Source: a bacterium 1XD42-1
Lineage (GTDB): Bacteria; Bacillota; Clostridia; Oscillospirales; Ruminococcaceae
Length of the DNA stretch: 64,000 bases
Assembly: GCA_003612625.1 (NCBI GenBank)
Contig: RAZJ01000004.1
Span: 95,837 to 159,836 of the forward strand
Reading direction: 5' to 3'
Made by a program: the position numbers and the translations under genes. The notes below the pieces were generated by a model, which made no database searches, was not told the origin of the DNA, and worked only from the letters and a program-made list of their open reading frames with translations. Below, one piece after another: positions 7,461 through 16,271 of this stretch (positions are counted from its first letter, which is position 1; the number at the start of each line of letters is the position of its first letter).

Positions 7461-8999
7461 ATGGATGCAAAGGCAAAGATTGATTTTTCTGATATCATTT
7501 TGAAATTGGAAAACATCAATAAAAGTTTTCCCGGCGTCAAAGCACTGCAAAATATGCAGATAGAGCTGGCCCGTGGGGAAATGCACGCAGTCTGTGGTGA
7601 AAATGGAGCCGGAAAATCAACAATGATGAAAGTTATTACCGGTGTTCACAAGGCAGACAGCGGCAATATCTACCTCAATGGGGAAAAGGTAACCATTCGG
7701 GAACCAAATGACGCTTATGGAAAAGGGATCGCAATTATTTTCCAGGAAACCAGCTTATTTAAAGATTTGACGGTTTTGGAAAATATGTTTATGGGTCATG
7801 AACCGATTGTAAAATTAGGCGGTTTTATCCATAACATTGACTATGCGGCAATGCGGAAAAAAGCGGATGAAATTTTTGACTTCCTGGGGATTACCGGGCA
7901 AATTGATTATGACGCAAAAATTGATAATTTGGGCGTTGCTTCCAAGCAAATGGTGGAAATTGCCAAAGCACTGACTTATGATGCCAAAGTGTTGATCTTT
8001 GACGAACCAACTGCGGCGCTGACCAATAAGGAAGTCCGGGCGTTATTCCGCACCATTGCCCGCCTGAAAGATCAAGGCATGAGCATGCTGTACATCAGCC
8101 ACCGTATGGAAGAAATTTTTGAAATTGCAGATCGTGTTACCATTATCCGTGACGGATCTTATGTCAATACGGCGAAAATTGAAGAAGTAACGGAACAACA
8201 GTTGATTGCCTGGATGGTTGGCCGTGAAATGAACGAAATGTATCCCAAGGCCCAGGTTGAAATCGGCAGCATGATCTTAAAAGTAGAAGATTTGTGCCGT
8301 TCCGGGGAAAAAGACGGATTCCCACTGGATCATGTATCCTTTGAAGTCCGCCGGGGTGAAATTTTCGGCATAGCCGGTCTGGCTGGCGCAGGCCGTACCG
8401 AAATGGCAGAATGCTTGTGTGGCTTGCGGAAATATGATTCCGGTCATATTACATTGGAAGGCAAAGATTTAGCCCCCAAAAATTACCGGGAAGCAATCAA
8501 TGATGGATTTATCTACGTTTCAGAAGACCGTAAAAAATATGGCCTGGTTGTAGCAATGTCCATTGAAGAAAACTTGACAATGTCAATCCTTTATCGTTTG
8601 ACAAAGAACAAGCTCATTGATTTTGACGCGGAAGACAGATTGTCAGATGAATATATGAAGGATCTGCGGGTCAAAGCCCCCAGCCGGGAATTTATCGTAG
8701 AAAACCTTTCCGGCGGCAACCAGCAAAAAGTCCTTGTTGCAAAGGCACTGTGTGCCAAACCTAAAATCCTGATTTTGGATGAACCTACCCGCGGCGTTGA
8801 CGTAGGCGCAAAATCAGAAATCCATCGTATTGTCAGCTCTTTAGCGCAGACCGGTTTGACCATTATTATGATCTCATCCGATATGCCGGAGCTGTTAGGG
8901 ATGTGTGACCGGCTGATGGTCCTGAAAGCCGGTAAGAAAACCGGGGTGCTGGAGCGGGACGAATTCTCTCAAGAAAAAGTCCTGAAACTGGCCCTGTGA
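7461..8999 (+). CDS. Sugar ABC transporter ATPase, two ABC domains (RbsA/XylG type)
   Basis: 512 residues with two fused nucleotide-binding domains, as in ribose and xylose importers. Domain 1 has Walker A GENGAGKST, a signature region LGVASKQMVEIAKAL and Walker B VLIFDEPTAAL. Domain 2 has the usual degenerate Walker A GLAGAGRTE (Lys replaced by Arg), signature LSGGNQQK and Walker B ILILDEPTRGVDVG. The ATG at 7461 is taken because an AGAAGGGGG ribosome site precedes it; an upstream in-frame GTG/ATG extension would run back into the stem-loop. It energises uptake of the operon's sugar together with the two permeases and the binding protein downstream. Confidence 0.93.
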   Translation: MDAKAKIDFSDIILKLENINKSFPGVKALQNMQIELARGEMHAVCGENGAGKSTMMKVITGVHKADSGNIYLNGEKVTIREPNDAYGKGIAIIFQETSLFKDLTVLENMFMGHEPIVKLGGFIHNIDYAAMRKKADEIFDFLGITGQIDYDAKIDNLGVASKQMVEIAKALTYDAKVLIFDEPTAALTNKEVRALFRTIARLKDQGMSMLYISHRMEEIFEIADRVTIIRDGSYVNTAKIEEVTEQQLIAWMVGREMNEMYPKAQVEIGSMILKVEDLCRSGEKDGFPLDHVSFEVRRGEIFGIAGLAGAGRTEMAECLCGLRKYDSGHITLEGKDLAPKNYREAINDGFIYVSEDRKKYGLVVAMSIEENLTMSILYRLTKNKLIDFDAEDRLSDEYMKDLRVKAPSREFIVENLSGGNQQKVLVAKALCAKPKILILDEPTRGVDVGAKSEIHRIVSSLAQTGLTIIMISSDMPELLGMCDRLMVLKAGKKTGVLERDEFSQEKVLKLAL

Positions 9000-9024
9000 G
9001 TAAGAAAGAGGGGAATGGGCAATT

Positions 9025-10011
9025 ATGAAAAAGAAATCTCCCATTGCTGCGTTCTTTTCTTCAAGAGAAGGCGCCCTGGCAATTTTTGTTATCCTCTGCT
9101 TTGTGATCCTCTGTGTCACAACAAATCTGATAGGAAGCTTGTTTGTTTACCTGCGTGATTTATCTTATCTGCTGGTAGGCGGCCTGGCTTTGATGATGGT
9201 AATTCTGCTGGGCGAAATTGATATTTCTTCCGGTACAGTATTGGGGCTTATCGGGTTCTGCTCCTTCACACTGGTACAGAAGGGTGTACCGCTGGTGATA
9301 TGTATTCTGGTAGGCATCCTGGTTGGTATGTTAAACTCTTTTGTAGTCGGGTTTATTACAGTCCGGTTCCGGGTTCCTTCCATGATTGTTTCCCTGGCTA
9401 TGGTTAAACTGCATATCGGTTTGTTCTCCTTGCTGCCGAATGCAGGCTATGTTTCCAACATCCGTCCGGAAATTACCAACATAGGGACTTTGCGCATTGG
9501 CACAATCCCAGTTATGCTGCTGATTGCTTTTGCTTTGACTGTGTTCTTCTGCTGGCTGATGAAATATACCCCTTATGGACGTAAGGTTTACGCCGTAGGC
9601 GGTTCCGCAGAATCCGCAGTTTTAGCAGGTATCAATTCAGACAAGATCAAACTCCAAACATATCTCATTTCCGGTGCTTTGTTAGGGATTACGGCTGCTA
9701 TGTACTGGCTGCCGAAAACCCAGGTCCAGCCTTCCAGCTGTAATGGTATGGAAATGTACTTCCTGCCAATCGCCGTAGTTGGCGGCGTTAATATTATGGG
9801 TGGTTCCGGCCGTCCAATCGGTATTTTAGTTGCCAGCTTCTTAATCGCTCTGTTGCAGCGGGCCAGTTACCTGCTGGATCTCGGCACACAGTGGATGTAC
9901 CTCAGCTATGGTATTATCGTCCTGATCGCTGTATACACAATGTTTGCTGAAATCCCCTTCCTGAAAAAGGGCAGGAACGCGATGAAAGGCGGTGAAAGCA
10001 GTGCGCAATAA
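9025..10011 (+). CDS. Sugar ABC transporter permease 1 (RbsC family)
   Basis: 328-residue inner-membrane permease of the ribose/xylose/rhamnose importer type, with about nine to ten hydrophobic helices. Family landmarks are LLGEIDISSGTVLGLIGF (the conserved IDLS-like loop), GFITVRFRVPSMIVSLA and the cytoplasmic TPYGRKVYAVGGSAESAVLAGI loop that contacts the ATPase. A GAAAGAGGGG ribosome site precedes the ATG. The C-terminus overlaps the next permease. Having two different permease genes resembles rhamnose-type importers (RhaP/RhaQ) more than the single-permease ribose system. Confidence 0.92.
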   Translation: MKKKSPIAAFFSSREGALAIFVILCFVILCVTTNLIGSLFVYLRDLSYLLVGGLALMMVILLGEIDISSGTVLGLIGFCSFTLVQKGVPLVICILVGILVGMLNSFVVGFITVRFRVPSMIVSLAMVKLHIGLFSLLPNAGYVSNIRPEITNIGTLRIGTIPVMLLIAFALTVFFCWLMKYTPYGRKVYAVGGSAESAVLAGINSDKIKLQTYLISGALLGITAAMYWLPKTQVQPSSCNGMEMYFLPIAVVGGVNIMGGSGRPIGILVASFLIALLQRASYLLDLGTQWMYLSYGIIVLIAVYTMFAEIPFLKKGRNAMKGGESSAQ

Positions 10012-11005
10012 AGGTTTTAAAATATCTTATGAATTGATTATGGTCTTTATCCTCATTGGTATGATCATCGTTTTCGGCGCACTGACAGGCGGTCTTTTCT
10101 TTAAACCGTCTACAATGATTGGATGTACTTCTGACGTAGCATATTTAGGCGTCCAGGCAATGGCCATGACCATGATTATCCTGACTGCCGGCATTGATTT
10201 GTCCGTCAGCTACCAGATGGTTTGTTCCGCTATGGTATGCGCATGGTGCTTCGCCAAGTTCAGCGCTGCTATGGGAGCCGGCCCTGCTATTTTCCTGGCT
10301 GTAATCGTTTGTATCATTTCCGGTTTTGTCTTTGGCGGGATCAACGGCTTTATCGCCCAGCATACCCCCATCAACCCCTGGCTGATCACCATGTCAACCA
10401 TGTATATTTTCCAGGCTATCAGCTGGTTCTTTAAAACATCCTTTGCCTTTGCCGCCGGAAACCCCGTTGTTGACATCGGCAATAAGAAAATTGGCGGCAT
10501 TGTTCCCACCCAGTTGATTGTTTTGCTGATTGCTTTTGCAATATTCTGGGTTTTGGAAAAGCGGACCACATTCGGTCGTTATGTCCACGCCATTGGGTAT
10601 AATGAAAATGCAGTCAACTATTCCGGTGTAGATGCTGGCAAAATGAAATTCTGGGTTTACACATTGGGCGGTATTATGAGTGCAGTAGCTGCTTTGATGT
10701 ATCTGGGCCGCAGCTGGCAGGTCAACCAGGAAACTGGTATGAATATGAACATCGAAGTTATTGCATTGGTTGTTTTAGGCGGTACCAGCACAGCCGGCGG
10801 TGTCGGCGGTGTAACTGGTTCCCTGTTAGCCTGTTTGATCATTGGCGTCCTGAAAAAGGGCCTGGCTTTGATGGGGCTTCCTGGTACAGTTTACAACTTC
10901 ATTGTTGGTATCGTTTTGATTTGCTCTTTGATCTTCTTTGCTTACCTGCAAAAACGGAAAAAGATGGTCAGCCGCAAAATGGCGATTGCCAATATGGATC
11001 AGTAA
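10001..11005 (+). CDS. Sugar ABC transporter permease 2 (RbsC family)
   Basis: 334-residue permease, partner of permease 1. Landmarks: TAGIDLSVSYQMVCSAM, GFIAQHTPINPWLITMSTMYIFQ, and the ATPase-contact loop TTFGRYVHAIGYNENAVNYSG, then VVLGGTSTAGGVGG. Two GTG starts are possible, 9992 and 10001. The second is preferred because GGTGA (9991-9995) complements the 16S tail at a five-base spacing, while the first has no room for a ribosome site. It overlaps permease 1 by 11 bases, indicating coupled translation. Confidence 0.88.
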   Translation: MRNKGFKISYELIMVFILIGMIIVFGALTGGLFFKPSTMIGCTSDVAYLGVQAMAMTMIILTAGIDLSVSYQMVCSAMVCAWCFAKFSAAMGAGPAIFLAVIVCIISGFVFGGINGFIAQHTPINPWLITMSTMYIFQAISWFFKTSFAFAAGNPVVDIGNKKIGGIVPTQLIVLLIAFAIFWVLEKRTTFGRYVHAIGYNENAVNYSGVDAGKMKFWVYTLGGIMSAVAALMYLGRSWQVNQETGMNMNIEVIALVVLGGTSTAGGVGGVTGSLLACLIIGVLKKGLALMGLPGTVYNFIVGIVLICSLIFFAYLQKRKKMVSRKMAIANMDQ

Positions 11006-11079
11006 GAAAGATGGATTTCCGGGCAGGCTATCTTGTGGAAGGACTGTCCTGAAATAAAAATGCAAATGGAGGAAGAAAA

Positions 11080-12321
11080 ATGAAAAACGCAAAGAAACTT
11101 TTGGCTTTGTTTACAGCATTGTCAATGACACTCTCTTTAGCAGCCTGTGGCGGCGGCGGTGGCGGCGCTGCATCTGGCGGCGCTAGCAGCGGTGGTGCTG
11201 CAGCTTCCAGCGGCGGCGGAAACGCTTCCGGCGGCAGCGGAAACGCTTCCGGCGGCAGCGTAAAAATTGCTTATATTCCGAAAGAACGGAATGAATCCTT
11301 CTGGCAGGCAGTTGAAGCTGGCGCGCAGCAGGCTGCAAATGATCTGGGCGCAGAACTGATCATGTATGGTGATGCTGCCGGTGCAAATACCGCTGCTAAC
11401 CAGTCCACCTATGTTGAAACCGCAACAGAATTAGGCGTCAATGCCATTGCTTTCGCGGCATTGGATTCCGACTCCACAGATGCTGCCCTTCAGGCTGCAC
11501 AGGCTGCCGGGATTACAGTAGTCGGCTTTGACTCTGACCCTGGCGAAGAAGCCCGCGACTGGTTCGTCAATCAGGTTGACCCGGCTGCTCTGGCTGAAAT
11601 CCTGTTGGATGACCTGGTAACCAATATTGGCGACAAATATTCCAAAGACAGCCCAGCTCTGGTTTATCTCGTTTCCACAAACCTGACCACTCCAAACCAG
11701 AATACCTGGATCGAGCACCTGAAAGCAACTTATTATTCTGATTATGAAATCGTTTATACCGACACTGGCGCTATTGACTTTGATGCCTGCAAAAACAATA
11801 CCCGTAACGGCAATTTCACTGTCAATGAAAAATATGCAATGCTCAACATGAAATGTCATCCTGACAATGACATCATCTATGCAGGCGACGGCGACGGCCT
11901 GACCGAAATCGAAGCTACTTTGTCTGCCCATCCTGACATCAACGCATTGATCTCCCTGACCACTAACGTTATCGCTTCCTGCGCAACTGCTATTGATAGC
12001 TGCGGCATGAGCGAAACCTGTATCTTTAACGGTATTGCAACACCTGGCGATTCCAAAGCTTATTTGGAAAGCGGCATGATGACAACTGTTGTTCTGTGGC
12101 AGGCATATGACTTAGGCTATCTGGCAGTCAATGCCGCTTATTCAGCCGCAACCGGCGAACTGACCAAAGGGGCAACCGAATTCGTTTCCGGCCTGTCCGG
12201 TAAGACCCAGGTAGAAGGTATTTCCACTTATGATGCAAGCCATCATGTGGACGGCGTAACCGTTTATTTAGGAGCTCCGGCTACCTTCACTCTGGACACC
12301 CTGTCCTGCTGGAAGTCCTGA
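11080..12321 (+). CDS. Sugar-binding lipoprotein of the ABC importer
   Basis: 413 residues. A lipoprotein signal ends at LSLAAC (lipidated Cys about residue 23), followed by a ~37-residue Gly/Ser/Ala-rich linker to the periplasmic-binding-protein type I fold. That fold starts at VKIAYIPKERNESFWQAVEAG, which matches ribose/rhamnose-binding proteins; AIAFAALDSDSTDAALQAAQAAGITVVGFDSD is the family's second conserved strand-helix unit. It captures the sugar outside the membrane and delivers it to the two permeases. The linker contains a perfect 21-base tandem repeat. A stable stem-loop follows the gene, as is common where binding protein is needed in excess. Confidence 0.92.
   Translation: MKNAKKLLALFTALSMTLSLAACGGGGGGAASGGASSGGAAASSGGGNASGGSGNASGGSVKIAYIPKERNESFWQAVEAGAQQAANDLGAELIMYGDAAGANTAANQSTYVETATELGVNAIAFAALDSDSTDAALQAAQAAGITVVGFDSDPGEEARDWFVNQVDPAALAEILLDDLVTNIGDKYSKDSPALVYLVSTNLTTPNQNTWIEHLKATYYSDYEIVYTDTGAIDFDACKNNTRNGNFTVNEKYAMLNMKCHPDNDIIYAGDGDGLTEIEATLSAHPDINALISLTTNVIASCATAIDSCGMSETCIFNGIATPGDSKAYLESGMMTTVVLWQAYDLGYLAVNAAYSAATGELTKGATEFVSGLSGKTQVEGISTYDASHHVDGVTVYLGAPATFTLDTLSCWKS
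11218..11259 (+). repeat. 21-base perfect tandem repeat in lipoprotein linker
   Basis: Two identical 21-base units (11218-11238, 11239-11259), each encoding GNASGGS in the flexible linker. Such in-frame repeats can change copy number and so tether length without breaking the frame. Confidence 0.85.
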
Positions 12322-12385
12322 TCTCGGAAATAATTTACTTTTTCTTCTCCCGGGAAAATAAAAACCGTTTCGGGACTGATTTCAC

Positions 12386-12418
12386 AGAGGGACGTGCCCG
12401 TTTTGGGCATGTCCCTCT
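12386..12418 (+). other. Stem-loop between binding protein and kinase genes
   Basis: AGAGGGACGTGCCC pairs with GGGCATGTCCCTCT around a GTTTT loop. There is no T run after it, so it is probably a 3' stabiliser or partial attenuator in the 155-base gap rather than a full terminator. Confidence 0.65.
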
Positions 12419-12476
12419 CCTAAAAAGTATGGAAATTTCTTTGCAGATGGATTGAAATAAATGTGAGGTAAAGGCT

Positions 12477-13991
12477 ATGCGCTATTTAGTAGGAATTGAT
12501 AATGGTGGTACTTTTTCAAAAGCGGCTGTTTTTGATGAAACAGGAGTACAAATTTCAGTAGCAAGCGTTCCCAGTGTAACATTTGCACCAAAGCCAGGCT
12601 ATAATGAACGGGATATGGATGAGCTGTGGCAGGCCAATGCCGAAGCAATCCGTCAGGCCATCCAGAAAAGCGGGATTGATGCCAAAGAAATTGCAGGTGT
12701 TTCTTTTTCCGGCCATGGCAAAGGGCTGTATCTGGTTGGGCAGGATGGCAAGCCTTCTTATCGCGGGATTCCGTCTACGGATGCCCGGGCCTGGGCTTAT
12801 ATCCAGAAGTGGAACCAGGATGGAACCAGCCAGAAGGTTTATGAAAAAACATTCCAGGAAATCCTGGTCATGCAGCCAGTGGCATTGCTGGCATGGCTCC
12901 GGGATAATGAACCAGAAGTGATAAAAAATACAAAATATATCTTTGCGGTAAAAGATTATATCCGTTATAAGCTGACTGGGGAAGCTTATGCGGAATACAG
13001 CGATTTTTCCGGCGGGAACCTGGTTAATCTGACCACCAAGGAATATGATCCCGAACTGATGGCCTTGTTTGGCCTGGAAGCCTGTATGGATAAATTACCT
13101 CCTTTGCGTTATGCGGCTGATGTTTGCGGCCATATTACGCAGGAAGCTTCTGAACAAACAGGTTTGCCGGCAGGCATCCCCTGCGCGGCGGGGATGTTTG
13201 ATGTCAATGCCTGCGGGATTGCCAGCGGCTTGTCCAGCCCGGAAGAAATGTGCATGATTGCAGGGACTTGGAGCATCAATGAATTTATTGCAGAAAAACC
13301 CATTACAAACGGTTCTGTGGCATTAAATTCCATGTTCTGTATTCCAGGGTATTTCTTAGTGGAGGAAAGCAGCCCGACTTCCGCAGGAAATATGGAATGG
13401 TTTATCCGCAACTTAATGGATGGGGAAAAGGCCCAAGCAAAAGCAAATGGCGGATCGGTTTATGATGTTACCAATGAATGGGTTGCGTCCATAGAACCAC
13501 AGGATTCCAATGTGATTTTCCTGCCTTTCCTGAACGGCTCCAATGAGAATCCTTTGGCAAAAGGTACTTTTGTAGGATTAACCAGCTTCCATAATAAAAA
13601 GCATATGCTGCGGGCTGTTTATGAAGGCATTGTATTTTCCCATGTGACCCATGTAAAAAAATTGTTGGCCAATCGGGAAAAACCAAAAAGCATCCGGCTT
13701 TCTGGCGGGGCTGCAAATTCTGATGTATGGGTACAGATTTTTGCGGATGCCCTTCAGATCCCTATTGATGTAACCGCAGATAAAGAAATCGGCTGTTTAG
13801 GCGCTTGCATTGCGGCAGGCATTGCGGCAGGCGTTTATCCGGATTATCCCACAGCCATTCAAAAAACAGTCCAGATTACAAAAACAATCTCTCCCCGTCC
13901 GGAATATAAGGAAATTTATGAGGAAAAATATAAGACTTACCGGGCGGTCATTGATGGACTGAACGACGCATGGGAACGGTTTAAAAACTAA
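12477..13991 (+). CDS. lyxK: FGGY-family carbohydrate kinase, L-xylulokinase (LyxK) type
   Basis: 504 residues, two actin-like ATPase domains. YLVGIDNGGTFSKAAVFD is the first phosphate-binding loop; SFSGHGKGLYL, AGTWSINEF, SPTSAGNMEWF, FLPFLNGSNEN, YEGIVFSHVTH and the late glycine-rich SGGAANSDVW are all in the positions I recall for E. coli LyxK (L-xylulose kinase), which shares SPTSxGNxEWF, FLPFLxGSN and YEGxVFSHxTH. Predicted reaction: L-xylulose + ATP to L-xylulose 5-phosphate. Read with rhaA upstream and ulaE downstream it forms a plausible L-lyxose route. Substrate specificity within FGGY kinases is hard to assign, so another ketopentose remains possible. Confidence 0.82.
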   Translation: MRYLVGIDNGGTFSKAAVFDETGVQISVASVPSVTFAPKPGYNERDMDELWQANAEAIRQAIQKSGIDAKEIAGVSFSGHGKGLYLVGQDGKPSYRGIPSTDARAWAYIQKWNQDGTSQKVYEKTFQEILVMQPVALLAWLRDNEPEVIKNTKYIFAVKDYIRYKLTGEAYAEYSDFSGGNLVNLTTKEYDPELMALFGLEACMDKLPPLRYAADVCGHITQEASEQTGLPAGIPCAAGMFDVNACGIASGLSSPEEMCMIAGTWSINEFIAEKPITNGSVALNSMFCIPGYFLVEESSPTSAGNMEWFIRNLMDGEKAQAKANGGSVYDVTNEWVASIEPQDSNVIFLPFLNGSNENPLAKGTFVGLTSFHNKKHMLRAVYEGIVFSHVTHVKKLLANREKPKSIRLSGGAANSDVWVQIFADALQIPIDVTADKEIGCLGACIAAGIAAGVYPDYPTAIQKTVQITKTISPRPEYKEIYEEKYKTYRAVIDGLNDAWERFKN

Positions 13992-14085
13992 TTGGATGCT
14001 TTTCCCTGAATTTCCGAACCGGCCTTCTCTTCGCAGACAAAAAGAGGAGCGTCCTGAAGAATTTTACTAAATCCGCTAAGGCTTC

Positions 14086-14114
14086 TTGCATAATCTGGAA
14101 TCCAATGTTATGAT
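14086..14114 (+). promoter_or_regulatory. Promoter of lacI-type regulator, bracketed by inverted repeat
   Basis: -35 TTGCAT (14086-14091), 17-base spacer, -10 TATGAT (14109-14114). A perfect 9-base inverted repeat, AAATCCGCT (14069-14077) and AGCGGATTT (14126-14134), flanks the promoter on both sides with centres 57 bases apart. The regulator thus seems to have its own transcription, separate from the kinase. Confidence 0.6.
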
Positions 14115-14211
14115 ATATGTAAAAAAGCGGATTTCCGTTGAAATAGTATTTTGTGTTTTGTATTTTAGTATTAAGACGACGGTAAGCCGGTAGAAAAAGG
14201 GGGAATCCAAA

Positions 14212-15285
14212 ATCGCTGATATTGCAGATATTAAGGAGGTAGCCCGTAAAGCCGGTGTTAGTATTTCCACAGTTTCCCGTGTGCTGAACCATACAAAGCC
14301 GGTCAGCCAGGAGCTTTGCAGACGAGTCAATGATGTAGTAAAAGAACTGGGCTATTCTACAAATGCAGCAGCACGAGGGCTGCGGGTAACACAGACAAAA
14401 CGGATTGCTATTATTTTAACTACCTTATCCCGTGTTTTTTTCACCTCGGTATTGGAGGGTATCCACAAAGAAGCAACAAAATTAGGTTATTCATTGCTGA
14501 TTACGGAAACCCATGATAATATCCAGGAAGAAATAAAATTAGTAGATATGTTTGTTTCCCAATGGGTGGATGGAATTATTTTGGCTTCCAGCGCTTATGG
14601 AAAAGATAAAACTACCAAAGCATATATTGAGCGGCTGGGGAAGCTGAAAAAAAAAGATATTCCAATTCCTGTTGTAACATTGGAATTCCCGTTAAATAAT
14701 GCCCGTGTCGGAGCAGTAGCCATTGATCATGAACAGGCGGCTTATGAAGCGGTCCATTATTTAATTCAGGAAGTCGGTCGGAAAAATATTGTGCATATTT
14801 CGCATCCTACCTGGCATTATATTGGCCAGAAGCGGATTGAAGGTTACCAGCGGGCCATGCTGGAAGCCGGATTTCCAGAAGATCATTGCAGGATTTTAGA
14901 AGGGGATTATTCCACTTATTCGGGGCACTTTTTAACACAACAGATGTTAAAAGAAAAAATCCCTTGTGATGCAATTTTCTGCGCCAATGACCAGATGGCA
15001 GTAGGTGCATTAAAGGCTTGTGAAGAAGCAGGCATCCGCATCCCGGAAGAAATCGCCATAGTGGGAGTCGATGATATTTTTGCAGCATCTATCGTTTCTC
15101 CCCCTCTGACTTCTATCCATGTGCCCAAAAAGAAAATGGGGTCTTCTGCAATGCTGCTTTTGCATGATATGATTGAGCATGGATGTGGAACAAAGAGAAA
15201 GGTTATTACATTAGGTTTTGAGCTGGTGGAACGGAAAACATCCCGGGAAGATACAGAAAATTGTTTAAAATATTTGGAATGGTAA
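14212..15285 (+). CDS. LacI/GalR-family transcriptional regulator, non-canonical start
   Basis: About 357 residues. The N-terminal HTH reads IKEVARKAGVSISTVSRVLN, the LacI signature, followed by a sugar-binding domain with TKRIAIILTTLSRVFFTSVLEGI, DGIILASS, CDAIFCANDQMAVGALKA and IAIVGVDDI. The frame has a TAG at 14191 and no ATG, GTG or TTG before the HTH; the first canonical start, GTG 14281, would cut away the recognition helix. A GGGGG ribosome site ends eight bases before ATC 14212, so ATC (or less well placed ATT 14221) is the likely start. It is the obvious candidate to bind the three palindromes at 4118-4257 and respond to the pathway sugar. Confidence 0.85.
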   Translation: MADIADIKEVARKAGVSISTVSRVLNHTKPVSQELCRRVNDVVKELGYSTNAAARGLRVTQTKRIAIILTTLSRVFFTSVLEGIHKEATKLGYSLLITETHDNIQEEIKLVDMFVSQWVDGIILASSAYGKDKTTKAYIERLGKLKKKDIPIPVVTLEFPLNNARVGAVAIDHEQAAYEAVHYLIQEVGRKNIVHISHPTWHYIGQKRIEGYQRAMLEAGFPEDHCRILEGDYSTYSGHFLTQQMLKEKIPCDAIFCANDQMAVGALKACEEAGIRIPEEIAIVGVDDIFAASIVSPPLTSIHVPKKKMGSSAMLLLHDMIEHGCGTKRKVITLGFELVERKTSREDTENCLKYLEW

Positions 15286-15301
15286 AAGGAGGTTTTATAC
15301 T

Positions 15302-16147
15302 TTGAAGCCTTATGCAATCGGACTTTATGAAAAGGCCATCCCAAAACAGGCTACATGGCAGGAAAAATTGGAATGTGCTAAAGCATGTGGTTATGATTTC
15401 TTAGAATTGAGCGTTGATGAAACGGACGATAAGCTGGCCCGGTTGGAATGGTCTGAAAAAGAACGTACAGACTTGCTGGATCTCAGCCGTTCGGTTGGAC
15501 TGCCGATCCGCAGCATGTGTTTATCAGGCCACCGGAAATATCCTATGGGCTCCCTGGATCCGGCAGTACGTGCAAGAAGCATGGAAATTATGGAGAAAGC
15601 CGTTATTTTAGCGGATGATCTGGGTATCCGTATTATCCAGTTAGCCGGTTATGATGTATATTATGAAACCGGAACTCCGGAAACAGAAAAGTATTTTGCG
15701 GAAAATCTGAAAAAAGCAACTGCTATGGCTGCTGCCCGTGGAATTGTTTTAGGGTTTGAAACAATGGAAACGGAATTTATGAATACAACAGAAAAAAGCA
15801 TGCACTATGTAAAACAGGTCAATAACCCTTATTTGGGTGTCTATCCGGACTCCGGGAATTTAACCAATGCGGCCAAAACTTACGGAACGGATGTATTGGA
15901 GGATTTGGAAACCGGACGGGGACATATTGTTGCAATGCACTTAAAGGAAACCGTACCTGGGAAATTCCGTGAAATCCCATTTTTAACAGGTCATGTGGAT
16001 TTCAAAAATGTCATAGCAAAAGCCTGGGAATTAGGCGTGCGGCGGTTTGTGACCGAAATGTGGGATGTGGGCAAAGAATCCTGGAAAGAAGATATTTGCT
16101 TTGCAAACCGCAGTATGAGCGAAATTTTGGATCAGCAGCCCGTTTGA
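15302..16147 (+). CDS. ulaE: L-xylulose/L-ribulose-5-phosphate 3-epimerase (UlaE/SgbU type)
   Basis: 281-residue xylose-isomerase-like TIM barrel. The four metal ligands expected from UlaE are visible in GFETME, YPDSGNL, AMHLKE and TEMWDVG; KPYAIGLYEKAIP and MCLSGHRKYPMGS are characteristic family segments. Reaction: L-xylulose 5-phosphate to L-ribulose 5-phosphate, which a 4-epimerase (UlaF/AraD, not in this window) would convert to D-xylulose 5-phosphate. The start is TTG at 15302, 15 bases after the regulator stop, with AAAGGAGG well placed. Confidence 0.9.
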   Translation: MKPYAIGLYEKAIPKQATWQEKLECAKACGYDFLELSVDETDDKLARLEWSEKERTDLLDLSRSVGLPIRSMCLSGHRKYPMGSLDPAVRARSMEIMEKAVILADDLGIRIIQLAGYDVYYETGTPETEKYFAENLKKATAMAAARGIVLGFETMETEFMNTTEKSMHYVKQVNNPYLGVYPDSGNLTNAAKTYGTDVLEDLETGRGHIVAMHLKETVPGKFREIPFLTGHVDFKNVIAKAWELGVRRFVTEMWDVGKESWKEDICFANRSMSEILDQQPV

Positions 16148-16194
16148 TACAGTAGGAAATCAGGATAATCTAGTTTTCCCATAGGAATTGATGA

Positions 16195-16246
16195 AAACAA
16201 CCCTGTTGTCAGTACGGTGGAACTGATAACAGGGTTGTTTCTTCTT
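16195..16246. terminator. Bidirectional terminator between ulaE and ytvI
   Basis: AAACAACCCTGTTGTCAGT (16195-16213) pairs with ACTGATAACAGGGTTGTTT (16222-16240), followed by CTTCTTTTT on the plus strand. It serves the convergent ulaE and ytvI genes. Confidence 0.85.
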
Positions 16247-16271
16247 TTTATGAGAAAGAATATCCGGCTGT

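Noticed and set aside
14232..14257. Internal AAGGAGGT with GTG in the LacI-family gene as an alternative start
   Set aside because: The GTG is in another reading frame; the AAGGAGGT is explained by the conserved KEVA codons of the HTH.
14281..15285. LacI-family gene starting at GTG 14281
   Set aside because: It would delete most of the HTH, whose sequence is perfectly conserved just upstream in the same frame.
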